Source of the DNA: Palsa-1392 sp036493915 | Lineage (GTDB): Bacteria; Verrucomicrobiota; Verrucomicrobiia; Chthoniobacterales; UBA10450 | DNA: 17,369 nt | Reading direction: 5' to 3' | Assembly: GCA_036493915.1 (NCBI GenBank) | Contig: DASXPA010000150.1 | Coordinates: forward strand, 1 to 17,369 | In this document: piece by piece, positions 1 through 8,552 of the stretch | Position numbering within the stretch: the stretch's first letter is position 1 | How the letters are laid out: each line of letters starts with the position of its first letter | Notes under the pieces: generated by a model | Databases searched by the model: none | What the model was told of the DNA's origin: nothing | Seen by the model: only the letters and a program-made list of their open reading frames with translations | Made by a program: the position numbers and the translations under genes

Positions 1-1802
1 ATCTCGAGCGGGCGCATTTCATTCGCCGTTCGGCCGAGCAAGATCCGTTGCCCGATCGGATTTCGTCCGGGATAAAAATGTTTGGCGAAAGCCTGGTTGA
101 TGATCGTGACGCCGCGCGCTTTTTTGTCGTCGTCAGGCGCGAAGAACCGGCCGTTGAGCAACGGGATCTTCATCGTGCGGAAATAATCCGGCGTGACTGC
201 GAGACGGCCGGCGCTGTCTTCCTGCCCGGGCGGGAGCGGTGGCGCGCCCTCGATGACAAAAGAGGAAAAGCGCGTGTTCCCGCCTAACGGGAGCGGGTCG
301 ACGCCACCGACGAGCTGCATACCGGGAATGGCCGCGAGTTTGGCCTCGATCGCCTGGTAGACGCGCAGCTGACGGGCTTGATCCTTCTCGTAACGCACGC
401 GCGGCAAATTGATCTGCGTGGTCATGAGGCGGTCCGGCACGAAACCAGGGTTGGTCGCGCGCAAATTGACGAAGCTCTTGATGAGCAACCCGGAGCCAGT
501 CAGGAGCAGAAGCGAAAGCGCGACCTGCGAGATGACAAGGAGCGGGCGGAGCCGATGACTCTGCAACCCGCCGGTCGAACCCTTCGCCCCTTGTTGCAGC
601 GTTTCGTTCACGTTGGGTCGTGAAATTTGCAGAGCCGGAATGAGCCCGAAGAGAAGCGTGCTCGCGGTTGCGAGCGCGAGCGTAAACGCACCAACGCTGC
701 TGTTGACGCGAATCTGCCCGAGGTGCGGGAGGGCCTGCGCCGCGAGCGAGCCGAGCAAATCAACTCCCCACCAGGCGAGGAGCAAACCGGTGGCGCCGCC
801 AATGAGCGCGAGGAGGAGACTTTCGCAAAGCAGCTGCCTAACGATCAAGACACGGCTCGCGCCGAGCGCGGTGCGGATCGCAATCTCGCGGCTGCGCGCG
901 GCGGCACGGGCGAGGAGGAGATTGGCGACATTCGCACAGGCGATGAGGAGCACGAGCACGACCGCGCCTGAGAGCACGAGCAACGCCGGTCGCACGTTGC
1001 CGACGACGTCGTCATGCAGGTTCACGATCGAAACGTTTTCGCGACCCGCGTTCGCGTCGGGATATTGCTGCGCGAGATGTGCGCCGATCGCATCCAGTTC
1101 CGCGGTCGCCTGTGCGATCGAGACGTTCGCTTTCAATCGACCGACGAGGCTGAGAAAAATCGCGCTGCGATTTTGCGCGTTCGCGCCGATCAATGAGTTC
1201 AGCGGAATGGCATAGTCGATGTGTTCTTCTTCGACCGGAAATTTCCAGCCTGGCGGCATAATGCCGAGCACGGTGTAGCTGCGCGATGTGAGCGATACCT
1301 GCTTTCCGACGATGTGGCGGTCGCCGCCGAATGCGCGCTGCCAGAGCGGATAGGTCAGGACGACAACCGGCGCGCCTGCCCCGGGTCGGTCTTCCTCCGC
1401 CGTAAAGCTCCGGCCTAACAATGGCTTGGTCCCAAGGACATCGAAGATTTGCGGGCTGATCGCGACCCCTTCAAGGACCTGCGACGTTTCCGCCTGATTC
1501 AGGACCGCGGAGGTGCGGGTGAAAGCAGCGAGTGCCTGAAAGCTGCGATTCTGATCGCGCTCGTCGGCGTAGTTTGGATACGACCAGACGTCGCGATCGC
1601 CGAACATTCCGCCGGTCTTCGCCCAGACGGCGACGATACGGTTCGCGTCCGGGAACGGCAGCGGACGCAGGAGCATCGGCTCGATAACGCTGAAGATCGC
1701 GCTGTTTGCTCCAATCCCGAGCGCGAGGGTAACCACCGCAACGAAGGTGAAGCCCGGCGCCTTGAGCAGCATCCGGAAGGCGTGGCGGAGATCGCTCAGC
1801 AT
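1..1802 (-). CDS. ADOP/MacB-type ABC transporter permease A, C-terminus cut by the window edge
   Basis: Open from an ATG at 1802-1800 to the left edge (about 600 residues visible, no stop). I translated the reverse complement: it starts MLSDLRHAFRMLLKAPGF and has the N-terminal TM with the ALGIGANSAIF motif, then a MacB-like periplasmic domain. Next comes the first FtsX core (LLIACANVANLLLARAAARS, then REIAIRTALGAS and VRQLLCESL), and then a second periplasmic domain that is still open at base 1. By comparison with the roughly 800-aa paralogues next door, the missing part is the last FtsX domain (3 TM, ending in a DPxxALR-like motif). It is an inner-membrane permease of the duplicated-FtsX (ADOP) type; it has no ATP-binding domain and must borrow one. 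It is the last visible gene of the leftward unit, 24 bp after the DUF4097 gene, with one GCCTAACG copy in that gap. The family call is firm; the substrate is unknown. Confidence 0.9.
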   Translation of the reverse strand, partial: MLSDLRHAFRMLLKAPGFTFVAVVTLALGIGANSAIFSVIEPMLLRPLPFPDANRIVAVWAKTGGMFGDRDVWSYPNYADERDQNRSFQALAAFTRTSAVLNQAETSQVLEGVAISPQIFDVLGTKPLLGRSFTAEEDRPGAGAPVVVLTYPLWQRAFGGDRHIVGKQVSLTSRSYTVLGIMPPGWKFPVEEEHIDYAIPLNSLIGANAQNRSAIFLSLVGRLKANVSIAQATAELDAIGAHLAQQYPDANAGRENVSIVNLHDDVVGNVRPALLVLSGAVVLVLLIACANVANLLLARAAARSREIAIRTALGASRVLIVRQLLCESLLLALIGGATGLLLAWWGVDLLGSLAAQALPHLGQIRVNSSVGAFTLALATASTLLFGLIPALQISRPNVNETLQQGAKGSTGGLQSHRLRPLLVISQVALSLLLLTGSGLLIKSFVNLRATNPGFVPDRLMTTQINLPRVRYEKDQARQLRVYQAIEAKLAAIPGMQLVGGVDPLPLGGNTRFSSFVIEGAPPLPPGQEDSAGRLAVTPDYFRTMKIPLLNGRFFAPDDDKKARGVTIINQAFAKHFYPGRNPIGQRILLGRTANEMRPLE

Positions 1803-1826
1803 TGTCTTATTCTCGTTAGGCGGATT

Positions 1827-2837
1827 CTATTGTTGCGCAGTCTGGTGATCGGCGGAGACGATCTGGATCGAGCCGGCGCCGCTGCGGAGGACGAGCTTTT
1901 TGCCGCCGCCGTTGAGCGTGCCTTTGAGCGAATCCTCGTCGGTGTGAACGTCACTCATCGGGAGATCGCTCCGCACACTGCCGGCGCCGGTCTCGGCGTC
2001 GATCGTGAGGCCGGCATTCGGCGGAGTGACGACCGTGATCGCGCCCGCGGAAGTTTCCAGGCTGACGTCGTCGGCTACAGGCGAGGGGAGGATCGCTTCG
2101 ATCGCGCCGCCGGAAGTTTCAGCGTGCAGTTTCCCGCTGATGTTGGCGAGACGCAGCTTGCCGCCGCTGCTCTCGACCTTGGCGTCGCCGGCGAAATTCA
2201 TCACCGTCACTTTGCCGCCGGAAGTGTCGGACTTGAGATGGCCGCGCCCATCGGTCACTTCGATGTTGCCACCGCTGGTGTCGAGGCCGGTAGTGCCTTC
2301 GCAATTATTGACCTTGATGTCACCGCCGCTCGTGTCGGCGTGGATATCGCCGTGGATGCGCGTGAAAGTGAGATCGCCGCCGCTGGTGTCGACTTTGACC
2401 GTGCCGGTAAGTCCGGTCGTGGAGATAGCGCCGCCTGAGGTGTCGAGGTCGGCGTTAAAATTCGCCGGGACCCGAACCGTGTAGTGGCCTTCGGTGCGGT
2501 TGTGTCCGAGCAAATTCCAAATCTGCGAGCCTAACGACTCGTGCCGGCGGGTCGCGCGGACGATGACCTTGTCGCCTTCGGTCGTGATGCGAATCGGCGC
2601 GGTCTTGAGATACTCTTCCTCCTTGTCTTTCGAAGAAGCTTCGATCTTGCGATGCGCATCGATCACGACTTTGTCGTTGTCGCCCGGCACGACGTCGATC
2701 GAGCCGAAGTCGACGTCGACAACGATGGTGCCGCCGGGATGAGCGGCACGGCTTTCGTGGATGTTTTCCTCAGTCGCGGCAAAGGCGGCGACGGTGCTCA
2801 GACTAACGAGTGTAAGTGTGGTGAGTAGATTTTTCAT
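1827..2837 (-). CDS. Secreted DUF4097-family beta-solenoid protein
   Basis: 336 aa, ATG start, TAG stop. An N-terminal signal peptide is visible: MKN, a hydrophobic stretch to about residue 18, and a likely cut after AFA at 18-20. The mature part is a repeat protein in which the motif D/E-T/S-S-G-G starts at residues 132, 150, 168, 186, 204, 222 and 240, an exact 18-residue period. It decays to ETSAG (261), ETGAG (282) and RSGAG (318). This is the DUF4097 (putative adhesin) pattern, predicted to fold as a right-handed beta-solenoid with one rung per repeat. The molecular role of the family is not established. It sits between permeases B (36 bp upstream) and A (24 bp downstream), so it is probably co-expressed and acts outside the cytoplasmic membrane alongside the transporter. 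No lipobox cysteine is seen, so it is probably soluble periplasmic or surface-exposed rather than a lipoprotein. Confidence 0.88.
   Translation of the reverse strand: MKNLLTTLTLVSLSTVAAFAATEENIHESRAAHPGGTIVVDVDFGSIDVVPGDNDKVVIDAHRKIEASSKDKEEEYLKTAPIRITTEGDKVIVRATRRHESLGSQIWNLLGHNRTEGHYTVRVPANFNADLDTSGGAISTTGLTGTVKVDTSGGDLTFTRIHGDIHADTSGGDIKVNNCEGTTGLDTSGGNIEVTDGRGHLKSDTSGGKVTVMNFAGDAKVESSGGKLRLANISGKLHAETSGGAIEAILPSPVADDVSLETSAGAITVVTPPNAGLTIDAETGAGSVRSDLPMSDVHTDEDSLKGTLNGGGKKLVLRSGAGSIQIVSADHQTAQQ
2070..2444 (-). repeat. Tandem 54-bp coding repeat (18-aa rungs) in the DUF4097 gene
   Basis: Seven consecutive codon blocks with a fixed 54-bp spacing encode the SGG rungs at residues 132-257. 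On the plus strand this shows as recurring phrases of the type CCGCCGCTGGTGTCG. The spacing is exact across all seven units, while the residues between the motifs have diverged, so the period is maintained by protein structure and not by recent duplication. Confidence 0.85.
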
Positions 2838-2873
2838 AGGATTAGGCAGGGTTGTGGATGGACATTGGATTTT

Positions 2874-5378
2874 TCATTCGCAGCGCAGTGCGATCATTGG
2901 GTCGACGCGAGTGGCGCGGCGGGCGGGCAGGAAACAGGACAAGGCGGCCACGAGGGTGAGCAAGCCAGAGACGGTGAAGTAGATCGTCGGATCGAGCGGA
3001 TTGACCTTGAAGAGAATGTTCTTGAGCGCCTCGGCCGCGACCACCCCGACGAGGAGCGCGATGCCGCCGACGCCGAGAATCAGACCGATGGCGAGCTGCC
3101 ATGCGCCCTGGCTCATGACCATGCGCAAGATACGCGCCGCATCCGCGCCCAGGGCCATGCGAATCCCGAATTCCTGGGTCCGTTGATTAACCGAGAAACT
3201 CATCACCCCGTAAAGGCCGACCGCGGAAAGAATGAAGGCGACGAGGCCGAAAATACTGAAGAGGGTGGCGATCACGCGGTTGCCGGAAAGGATGTCGTTG
3301 TGAAACTGCTTCGGTGTACCCGGAAAATAGGTCGGAAGATTCGAGTCGAGCGCGGCTACCGCTTTGCTTAGCCCCGGCCCGAGAGTATCAGCGCGGACAC
3401 CGGCGCGCGGCCTAACGACGACGGTGGCAAACTGCGTCGCCGGCGAAGCGCCGAGCAGCGGCATGTAAAAGCCGGCGGCATCCTTCTGTTGATCGAAGGG
3501 ACCTTGCATCAAAGTGTCCGGCACGACGCCGACGATGGTGCGCCACGGCTGTTCCTGGCCGGGATTGAAAATCCGCACCTGATGCCCAAGCGCGCTCTGG
3601 CTGCCCCAATGTTCGTGCGCAAAGCTCGCGTTCACGATCGCGACCGGCTGTTTGGAATCGAGGTCGTCGATCGTAAAATCGCGGCCATCCAGGATCTTGA
3701 GACCGAGGGTGGCGAAATAACCGTCGGAGACCGATTCGAAGTTGCAGCGGGGCCGATCGCGATCGGTCTGATACTGCTGACCATCGACCTCATATTGGCC
3801 GCCCGCCGCGAAGGTCATGCGGAAGCGATCGGTCATGGCCGCGGCGTCAAACTGCGGATTCGCCCGCAGCTGGCGCACGGCTTTCTTGAAGAACTCGCGG
3901 CGCGAGTCCTCAGTCGGATAAGTGCCTTCCATCAGGGCAAGGCGCGCGGCGTAAAGACCGTTCTCGTCGTAGCCGTAGTCGAGCTTGGTTTGATTGCGGA
4001 TCGACTGGATCTGCAACGTCGCGACGATGAGGAGCGCGGCGGTGAACGCGATTTGTCCGACGACGAGTACGCGGGTGATGGCATTGACGAGCCGATTGCT
4101 GTTCCCGCGCCCGCCTTCTTTCATCACTTCCGCCGCATTCCCGCGCGAGCTGAGGCATGCCGGAAGCAAACCGGAGACAAGGGTCGCGACGAGCGTGATC
4201 GCAAGAGTGAAAACGAGAACCCGCCCGTCGATCGTAAAGCGCCACCAATAAGGGGGCGGGAAGGGCGCGGCCTTGACGACCTTGTCGAACATGTCCACGC
4301 CCCAATAGGCAATGAGCGTGCCGGCGACGGCGCCGAAGATCGCAACCACGAGGCTTTCGGTGAGCATTTGCCTAACCAGTCGTCCGCGGGTCGCGCCGAG
4401 CGCGCCGCGAATGGCGAGCTCTTTCGCGCGCAAGGCGGCACGGCCGAACTGCATGTTCATCACGTTCACGCAGGCGATGAGCAAAACGAGAATGACGGCG
4501 CCGAGCATCGCCCAGACGATCTGGCGCAGCTGCACGCCGGTGAAGGCATTGATCAGCGGCATCACGCTGGCGGAGGTGAAATTCTGGTTCGTCTTCGGAT
4601 TGTCGGCCGCGATGCTGTGCGCGATCGCGATGACCTCGGCATTTGCCTGATCGAGAGTCACTCCCGGTTTCAGCCGGCCCATGACCGCAGGGGCGCGACT
4701 GTTCGCTCCGAGAAAGAGCGCGCCACGCGGCGTGGGCGGCCATTCGTTATAGAGCGGCGTCCAAAGCTCCTCTGAAACCGGAAACTTAAAGCCGGGCGGC
4801 ATGACACCTATGATGCTGGCGGCTTTACCGTTAATGGTGACGCCCTGGCCGACGATGTTTGGATCCGCGTTGAAATCTCGCCGCCAGATTTCGTCGCCGA
4901 GAATCGCCGTCTTGGGCGCGCCCGGCTTGTTGTCTTCCGCCGTGAAATCGCGCCCGAGCGCGGGCGACACACCGATGAGCTTGAAAAATTGATCGGTCAC
5001 GTAGGCGCCGGTGTAGCGCTGCGGATTGTTTTTGTAGGTGACGTTGATGGTCGAGCCATTGAGGTAGCCGGCCATCATGGCGAAGGAGTGCTGCGCCGCC
5101 TTGATGTCTTCATAATCCTGCGCCGCCGGGATGTTCCCGTTGCCGAAGTTGTTGTTCTGATCGCTCGCTTTCGGATCGATCAACCCGACGTTGACGAGCT
5201 GTTCGGGATGGGGAAACGAAAACCCGCGCAGAACGATCGCGTCGACCACGGTGAATTGCGTCATCGCGCCGCCGATGCCGAGCGCGAGGACGAGAACGGA
5301 GAGAACTAGAAAAACTTTGTCCTTCAAAAGGACGCGAACTCCGACACGGAGATCGCGAGTAAACGAATCCAGAATCAT
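2874..5378 (-). CDS. ADOP/MacB-type ABC transporter permease B
   Basis: 834 aa. The N-terminal TM is at about 22-44 (VLALGIGGAMTQF) and is followed by a periplasmic MacB-like domain. The first FtsX core starts with GAVILVLLIACVNVMNMQFG, then ELAIRGALGATRGRLVRQML, and a further TM at about 437-455. A second periplasmic domain and a C-terminal FtsX domain follow (GLYGVMSFSVNQRTQEFGIR, ALGADAARILRMV), ending PARRATRVDPMIALRCE. This duplicated-FtsX layout of about 800 aa is typical of ADOP permeases. The ATG overlaps the stop of the upstream ATPase gene as ATGA (5375-5378), indicating translational coupling and a likely functional pair with that ATPase. It has NFGNGN- and N-rich segments near residues 74-82 that paralogues C and D lack. 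Substrate unknown. Confidence 0.93.
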   Translation of the reverse strand: MILDSFTRDLRVGVRVLLKDKVFLVLSVLVLALGIGGAMTQFTVVDAIVLRGFSFPHPEQLVNVGLIDPKASDQNNNFGNGNIPAAQDYEDIKAAQHSFAMMAGYLNGSTINVTYKNNPQRYTGAYVTDQFFKLIGVSPALGRDFTAEDNKPGAPKTAILGDEIWRRDFNADPNIVGQGVTINGKAASIIGVMPPGFKFPVSEELWTPLYNEWPPTPRGALFLGANSRAPAVMGRLKPGVTLDQANAEVIAIAHSIAADNPKTNQNFTSASVMPLINAFTGVQLRQIVWAMLGAVILVLLIACVNVMNMQFGRAALRAKELAIRGALGATRGRLVRQMLTESLVVAIFGAVAGTLIAYWGVDMFDKVVKAAPFPPPYWWRFTIDGRVLVFTLAITLVATLVSGLLPACLSSRGNAAEVMKEGGRGNSNRLVNAITRVLVVGQIAFTAALLIVATLQIQSIRNQTKLDYGYDENGLYAARLALMEGTYPTEDSRREFFKKAVRQLRANPQFDAAAMTDRFRMTFAAGGQYEVDGQQYQTDRDRPRCNFESVSDGYFATLGLKILDGRDFTIDDLDSKQPVAIVNASFAHEHWGSQSALGHQVRIFNPGQEQPWRTIVGVVPDTLMQGPFDQQKDAAGFYMPLLGASPATQFATVVVRPRAGVRADTLGPGLSKAVAALDSNLPTYFPGTPKQFHNDILSGNRVIATLFSIFGLVAFILSAVGLYGVMSFSVNQRTQEFGIRMALGADAARILRMVMSQGAWQLAIGLILGVGGIALLVGVVAAEALKNILFKVNPLDPTIYFTVSGLLTLVAALSCFLPARRATRVDPMIALRCE

Positions 5379-6073
5379 GGTGTTTTCCCTCGGTTGCCGT
5401 CGACGATCCAGCCGTCGCGCAGCTGGATGACTTTGTTGCCGTAGGCGGCGTTGGTTTCGGAGTGGGTCACCTGGATGATGGTGATGCCCTCGTCGTTGAG
5501 CTTCTTGAAAAGCTGCATGATGTCCTCAGCCTGGCCGGAATGGAGGTTGCCGGTCGGCTCATCGGCGAGGATCAGTTTTGGCTTCGCAATAATGGCGCGC
5601 GCGATACTGACGAGCTGCTGTTGCCCGCCGGAAAGCTGGCGCGGGTAGAGGTCCTTCTTCCCAACGATGGAGAAGCGATCGAGCGTGTCGGCGACGAGGG
5701 CGGAGCGCTCCGATTTGCTGTAGTGGCGATAGGAAAGGGGAATGTCGAGGTTCTCGTAAACGGTCAGGTCATCGAGCAGGTTGTAGTTCTGAAAGACGAA
5801 TCCGATCTGCTCGTTGCGCAGTTGCGTGCGCTCTTTCGGTTTCAGTCGATGGACGGCGGTCTCGTCGAGGTAATATTCTCCGGTCCAGCCGAAGTCGTGC
5901 ATGCCTAACAAATGAAGGAGGGTCGATTTTCCCGCGCCCGACGGCCCCATCACGGAAACGAAATCGCCTTCCGCGACGTCGAGATTGATGTCGCGCAGGA
6001 CGTAGGTGAACTGCTGTTTGCCTAACGGATAGGAACGTTCGACGTGCTGGAGTTTTATGAGTGGTTCAAACAT
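5375..6073 (-). CDS. ABC transporter ATP-binding protein 1 (LolD/MacB class) with altered D-loop
   Basis: 232 aa, the usual length for LolD/MacB-class ATPases. Walker A GPSGAGKST is at 43-51, the Q-loop glutamine at about 95 (FQNYNLL), signature LSGGQQQ at 147-153, Walker B LILADEPTG at 167-175 and the H-loop histidine at about 204 (QVTHSE). Two positions depart from the class. The residue after LSGGQQQ is Leu where Arg is usual, and the D-loop reads GNLHSG where GNLDS is usual (His178 for Asp). The second ATPase in this window has the normal residues at both places. It powers one or more of the neighbouring permeases from the cytoplasmic face. The gene lies 5 bp after permease C and overlaps permease B by 4 bp, so it is embedded in the permease operon. 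No clear Shine-Dalgarno precedes the ATG; coupling to gene C is likely. Confidence 0.94.
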   Translation of the reverse strand: MFEPLIKLQHVERSYPLGKQQFTYVLRDINLDVAEGDFVSVMGPSGAGKSTLLHLLGMHDFGWTGEYYLDETAVHRLKPKERTQLRNEQIGFVFQNYNLLDDLTVYENLDIPLSYRHYSKSERSALVADTLDRFSIVGKKDLYPRQLSGGQQQLVSIARAIIAKPKLILADEPTGNLHSGQAEDIMQLFKKLNDEGITIIQVTHSETNAAYGNKVIQLRDGWIVDGNRGKTP

Positions 6074-6078
6074 GAAAT

Positions 6079-8532
6079 TTACTGGACGTGGCCGAGCGCG
6101 ATCATGGGATCGGCACGCATGGCGCGCCGGGCCGGGATGTAGCTGGCGAGGAAGGCGACAAGCGCGAGCGTGACGGTGACGAGGAGGAAGGTCGCGAGAT
6201 CGAATGCGCCCGTCCCATAAAGCGCTGAGCGCAGCGCGGACATGCTGAGCAGCGCGACGATCAAGCCGATGAATGTGCCGCTGCCAATCAAAATCCCGGC
6301 GTGCGAAATGACGAGGCGCAGGACATCGGAGCGTTGCGCGCCGAGCGCCATACGCACGCCGATCTCGTGCGTGCGTTGCGCGACGAGGAACGACATGACG
6401 CCATAAATGCCGACGGCGGCGAGGACGAGCGCGACGAGCGCGAAGACGGCGAGGAGGACGACGGAAAGTTTTCGCGGCGCGACCGAATCGGCGATGACCT
6501 GCTCGAGCGTGCGGACGTGCGCGATCGGGAGCGCGGGATCAATCGCCTGCACGGTTTGGCGAATCGCATTCGTTAGGCTGCGCGGATCCTGCGTGCTGCG
6601 GACGGCGAGGATCATGGAGGAATACGGCAGCTGCGCGAGCGGGACGTAGTATTCCGGCGCGACCGGCTGATCCAATCCCTTATGATGCATGTCGCCAACG
6701 ATGCCGACGATCGTGCCCCAGGCTTTGCCGTTCCCAGTGTAAATCCGAATGCGCTTCCCGATCGGCTGTTCGTTAGGCCAATAGCGGTGCGCGAGAGCGT
6801 GGTTGATGAGGACGACGTAGGGCGCGCTCTCTTTGTCGGCGGCGGTGAAGGCGCGTCCCTGGAGAAGCGGGATTTGCAGCGCCTTGAAATAACCGGGCGA
6901 GACGAGCCGGATCTCTTCGTCGGGCATGGGATGCGTGTCGTCGTTCACCCGGCCTTCGATCCCGAAGGAAGAATCGCTGTTCACTCCGCTCATCGGCAGA
7001 ATGGTCGTTAGGCCAAAGGCGCTGACGCCGGGAAGATTGCTGACGCGCCGGTCGAGCTCGGCGAAAAAGTTGGCCTGCGACCTGTCGTCCGGATAACGCA
7101 ACGCCGGGAGCGAAATCTCGGCGGTAAGAACGTTCTGCGGATTGAATCCGGGATCGACGTTCTGCAGCCTGACGAAACTCTTGAGGAGCAATCCCGCGCC
7201 GGTCAGGAGAACAAGCGCGAGCGCGACTTCGCCGATGACCAGGCCGTTGCGCAAACGGTTATGCCGGCGACTCGAGGTCGAGCCGCGGCCGCCTTCTTTG
7301 AGCGCCTCGGTCAGATCGGGTTTGCCACTCGCTAATCCGGGGACCAGCCCAAAGAGTAATCCGGTCCCGATTGCGATCGCGAGCGTGACGAGGAGGACGG
7401 TGCTGTCGATGCGCACTTCGCCGAGCCGCGGAATGCTCTGGGTGCCGAGCTGCCTAACGAGATCGATCGCCCAGAGGGCAAGAAAGCTTCCAGCGATTCC
7501 GCCGAAAATGGCGAGAACGACGCTTTCCGTGAGGCCCTGGCGAAGAAGTCGTGCCCGACTCGCGCCGACTGCGACCCGAATCGCCATCTCCCGCTCGCGT
7601 GCGGAGGCCCGGGCGAGAAGCATGGTGGCGAGGTTGGCGCAAGCGATGAGAAGGACGAGCGCGACCGCGCCGGAAAGGATGAGGAGGAGCGACTTCATGC
7701 CGCCTATGACCTGCTCCTTCAGCGGATAAAGCGTGGCGCCGAAGCTCTCCGTCTGCGGGTAGTTATCCTTGAAGCGTTGCCGCATCCCTGCGACGTAAGT
7801 TTCGAGTTCCGCCTGCGCCTGCTGCGGCGAGACGTGCGGGGCGAGCCGGCCGATGACGCCGTAACTGCGCGAGCCGCGCTGCTTCATTTCCTTGTCGGTA
7901 AACGCGAGCGGCTGCCAGATGTCGGCCTGCTCGCCGAACTGCGCGCCAGTGATGTTAAAAAGCGGGAGCGGAAACTCGAAGCTCGCGGGCATGATCCCGA
8001 CGACAGTGAAGGTCCGGCCGTCGGCGATGATCTTGCTCCCGAGAACGCGCGGATCGCGATCGAACTTCCGGCGCCAGAGCCGCTCGCTGATCATGATGAC
8101 GTCGTTGCGCCCGGTCGCGCATTCCTCCGGACGAAAGGTGCGACCTCGGATCGGCTGCACTCCTAACAATGAAAAGAGATCGGCGGAAACGGTCGCGCCG
8201 AAGATTCGCTCCGGTGTTTCGCCTTGTGAGAGATTGTAGGTCGCGGTCGTGAAGGCCGCGAGCTTGTCGAAGCTTTTAAGGTTGGCTTTGTAATCGAGAA
8301 ACTCCGGCGGCGAGACCGGGATGGCATCGAGGTGTTGATCGCGAAAATGTTCGAAGAGGAGAACGAGCCGGCCCGGATCTTTGTAAGGGAGCGGCTTGAT
8401 GAGGAGCGCGTTGACGAGGGTAAAAACCGCGCTCGTGGCGCCGATCCCAAGGGCGAGCGTGAGAATGGCGACGAGCGCGAAGATCGGGTTCTTGGCCAGC
8501 TGGCGAAGGGCGAGGCGAATTTCCTGGAGCAT
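6079..8532 (-). CDS. ADOP/MacB-type ABC transporter permease C
   Basis: 817 aa from the ATG at 8532-8530. The same frame stays open upstream to about 9195, but those 221 extra residues are Arg/Pro/Ser-rich nonsense antisense to nothing and overlap permease D. The family N-terminus begins exactly at MLQEIRLALRQLAKNPIF, as in the paralogues, so I take this start. Order of parts: N-terminal TM (about 17-41, LTLALGIGATSAVF), periplasmic domain, first FtsX core (LLIACANLATMLLARASARE, EMAIRVAVGASRARLLRQG), second periplasmic domain, C-terminal FtsX (GIYGVMSFLVAQRTHEIGVR), ending PARRAMRADPMIALGHVQ. The last residues GHVQ differ from the ALRYE/ALRCE ends of B and D. It follows permease D by 20 bp, and a TGTTAGGC near-copy of the window-wide motif abuts the start codon. 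Substrate unknown. Confidence 0.93.
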   Translation of the reverse strand: MLQEIRLALRQLAKNPIFALVAILTLALGIGATSAVFTLVNALLIKPLPYKDPGRLVLLFEHFRDQHLDAIPVSPPEFLDYKANLKSFDKLAAFTTATYNLSQGETPERIFGATVSADLFSLLGVQPIRGRTFRPEECATGRNDVIMISERLWRRKFDRDPRVLGSKIIADGRTFTVVGIMPASFEFPLPLFNITGAQFGEQADIWQPLAFTDKEMKQRGSRSYGVIGRLAPHVSPQQAQAELETYVAGMRQRFKDNYPQTESFGATLYPLKEQVIGGMKSLLLILSGAVALVLLIACANLATMLLARASAREREMAIRVAVGASRARLLRQGLTESVVLAIFGGIAGSFLALWAIDLVRQLGTQSIPRLGEVRIDSTVLLVTLAIAIGTGLLFGLVPGLASGKPDLTEALKEGGRGSTSSRRHNRLRNGLVIGEVALALVLLTGAGLLLKSFVRLQNVDPGFNPQNVLTAEISLPALRYPDDRSQANFFAELDRRVSNLPGVSAFGLTTILPMSGVNSDSSFGIEGRVNDDTHPMPDEEIRLVSPGYFKALQIPLLQGRAFTAADKESAPYVVLINHALAHRYWPNEQPIGKRIRIYTGNGKAWGTIVGIVGDMHHKGLDQPVAPEYYVPLAQLPYSSMILAVRSTQDPRSLTNAIRQTVQAIDPALPIAHVRTLEQVIADSVAPRKLSVVLLAVFALVALVLAAVGIYGVMSFLVAQRTHEIGVRMALGAQRSDVLRLVISHAGILIGSGTFIGLIVALLSMSALRSALYGTGAFDLATFLLVTVTLALVAFLASYIPARRAMRADPMIALGHVQ

Positions 8533-8552
8533 TGTTAGGCGGATGTGTGCGG

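Noticed and set aside
1449..2438. 329-codon plus-strand open frame across the DUF4097 gene
   Set aside because: Shadow of the repetitive DUF4097 gene and of permease A. Its apparent repeats mirror the solenoid repeats.
2838..2873. GCCTAATC near-copy before the DUF4097 start as another motif instance
   Set aside because: It differs from the octamer at two positions. It is the one CCTAA pentamer of the window outside the CCTAAC context, so it is not counted.
3489..4775. 428-codon plus-strand open frame antisense to permease B
   Set aside because: Antisense shadow caused by GC-rich codon structure. It is Arg/Asp/Glu/Gly-rich with no recognisable domain, and the opposite strand encodes a clear permease.
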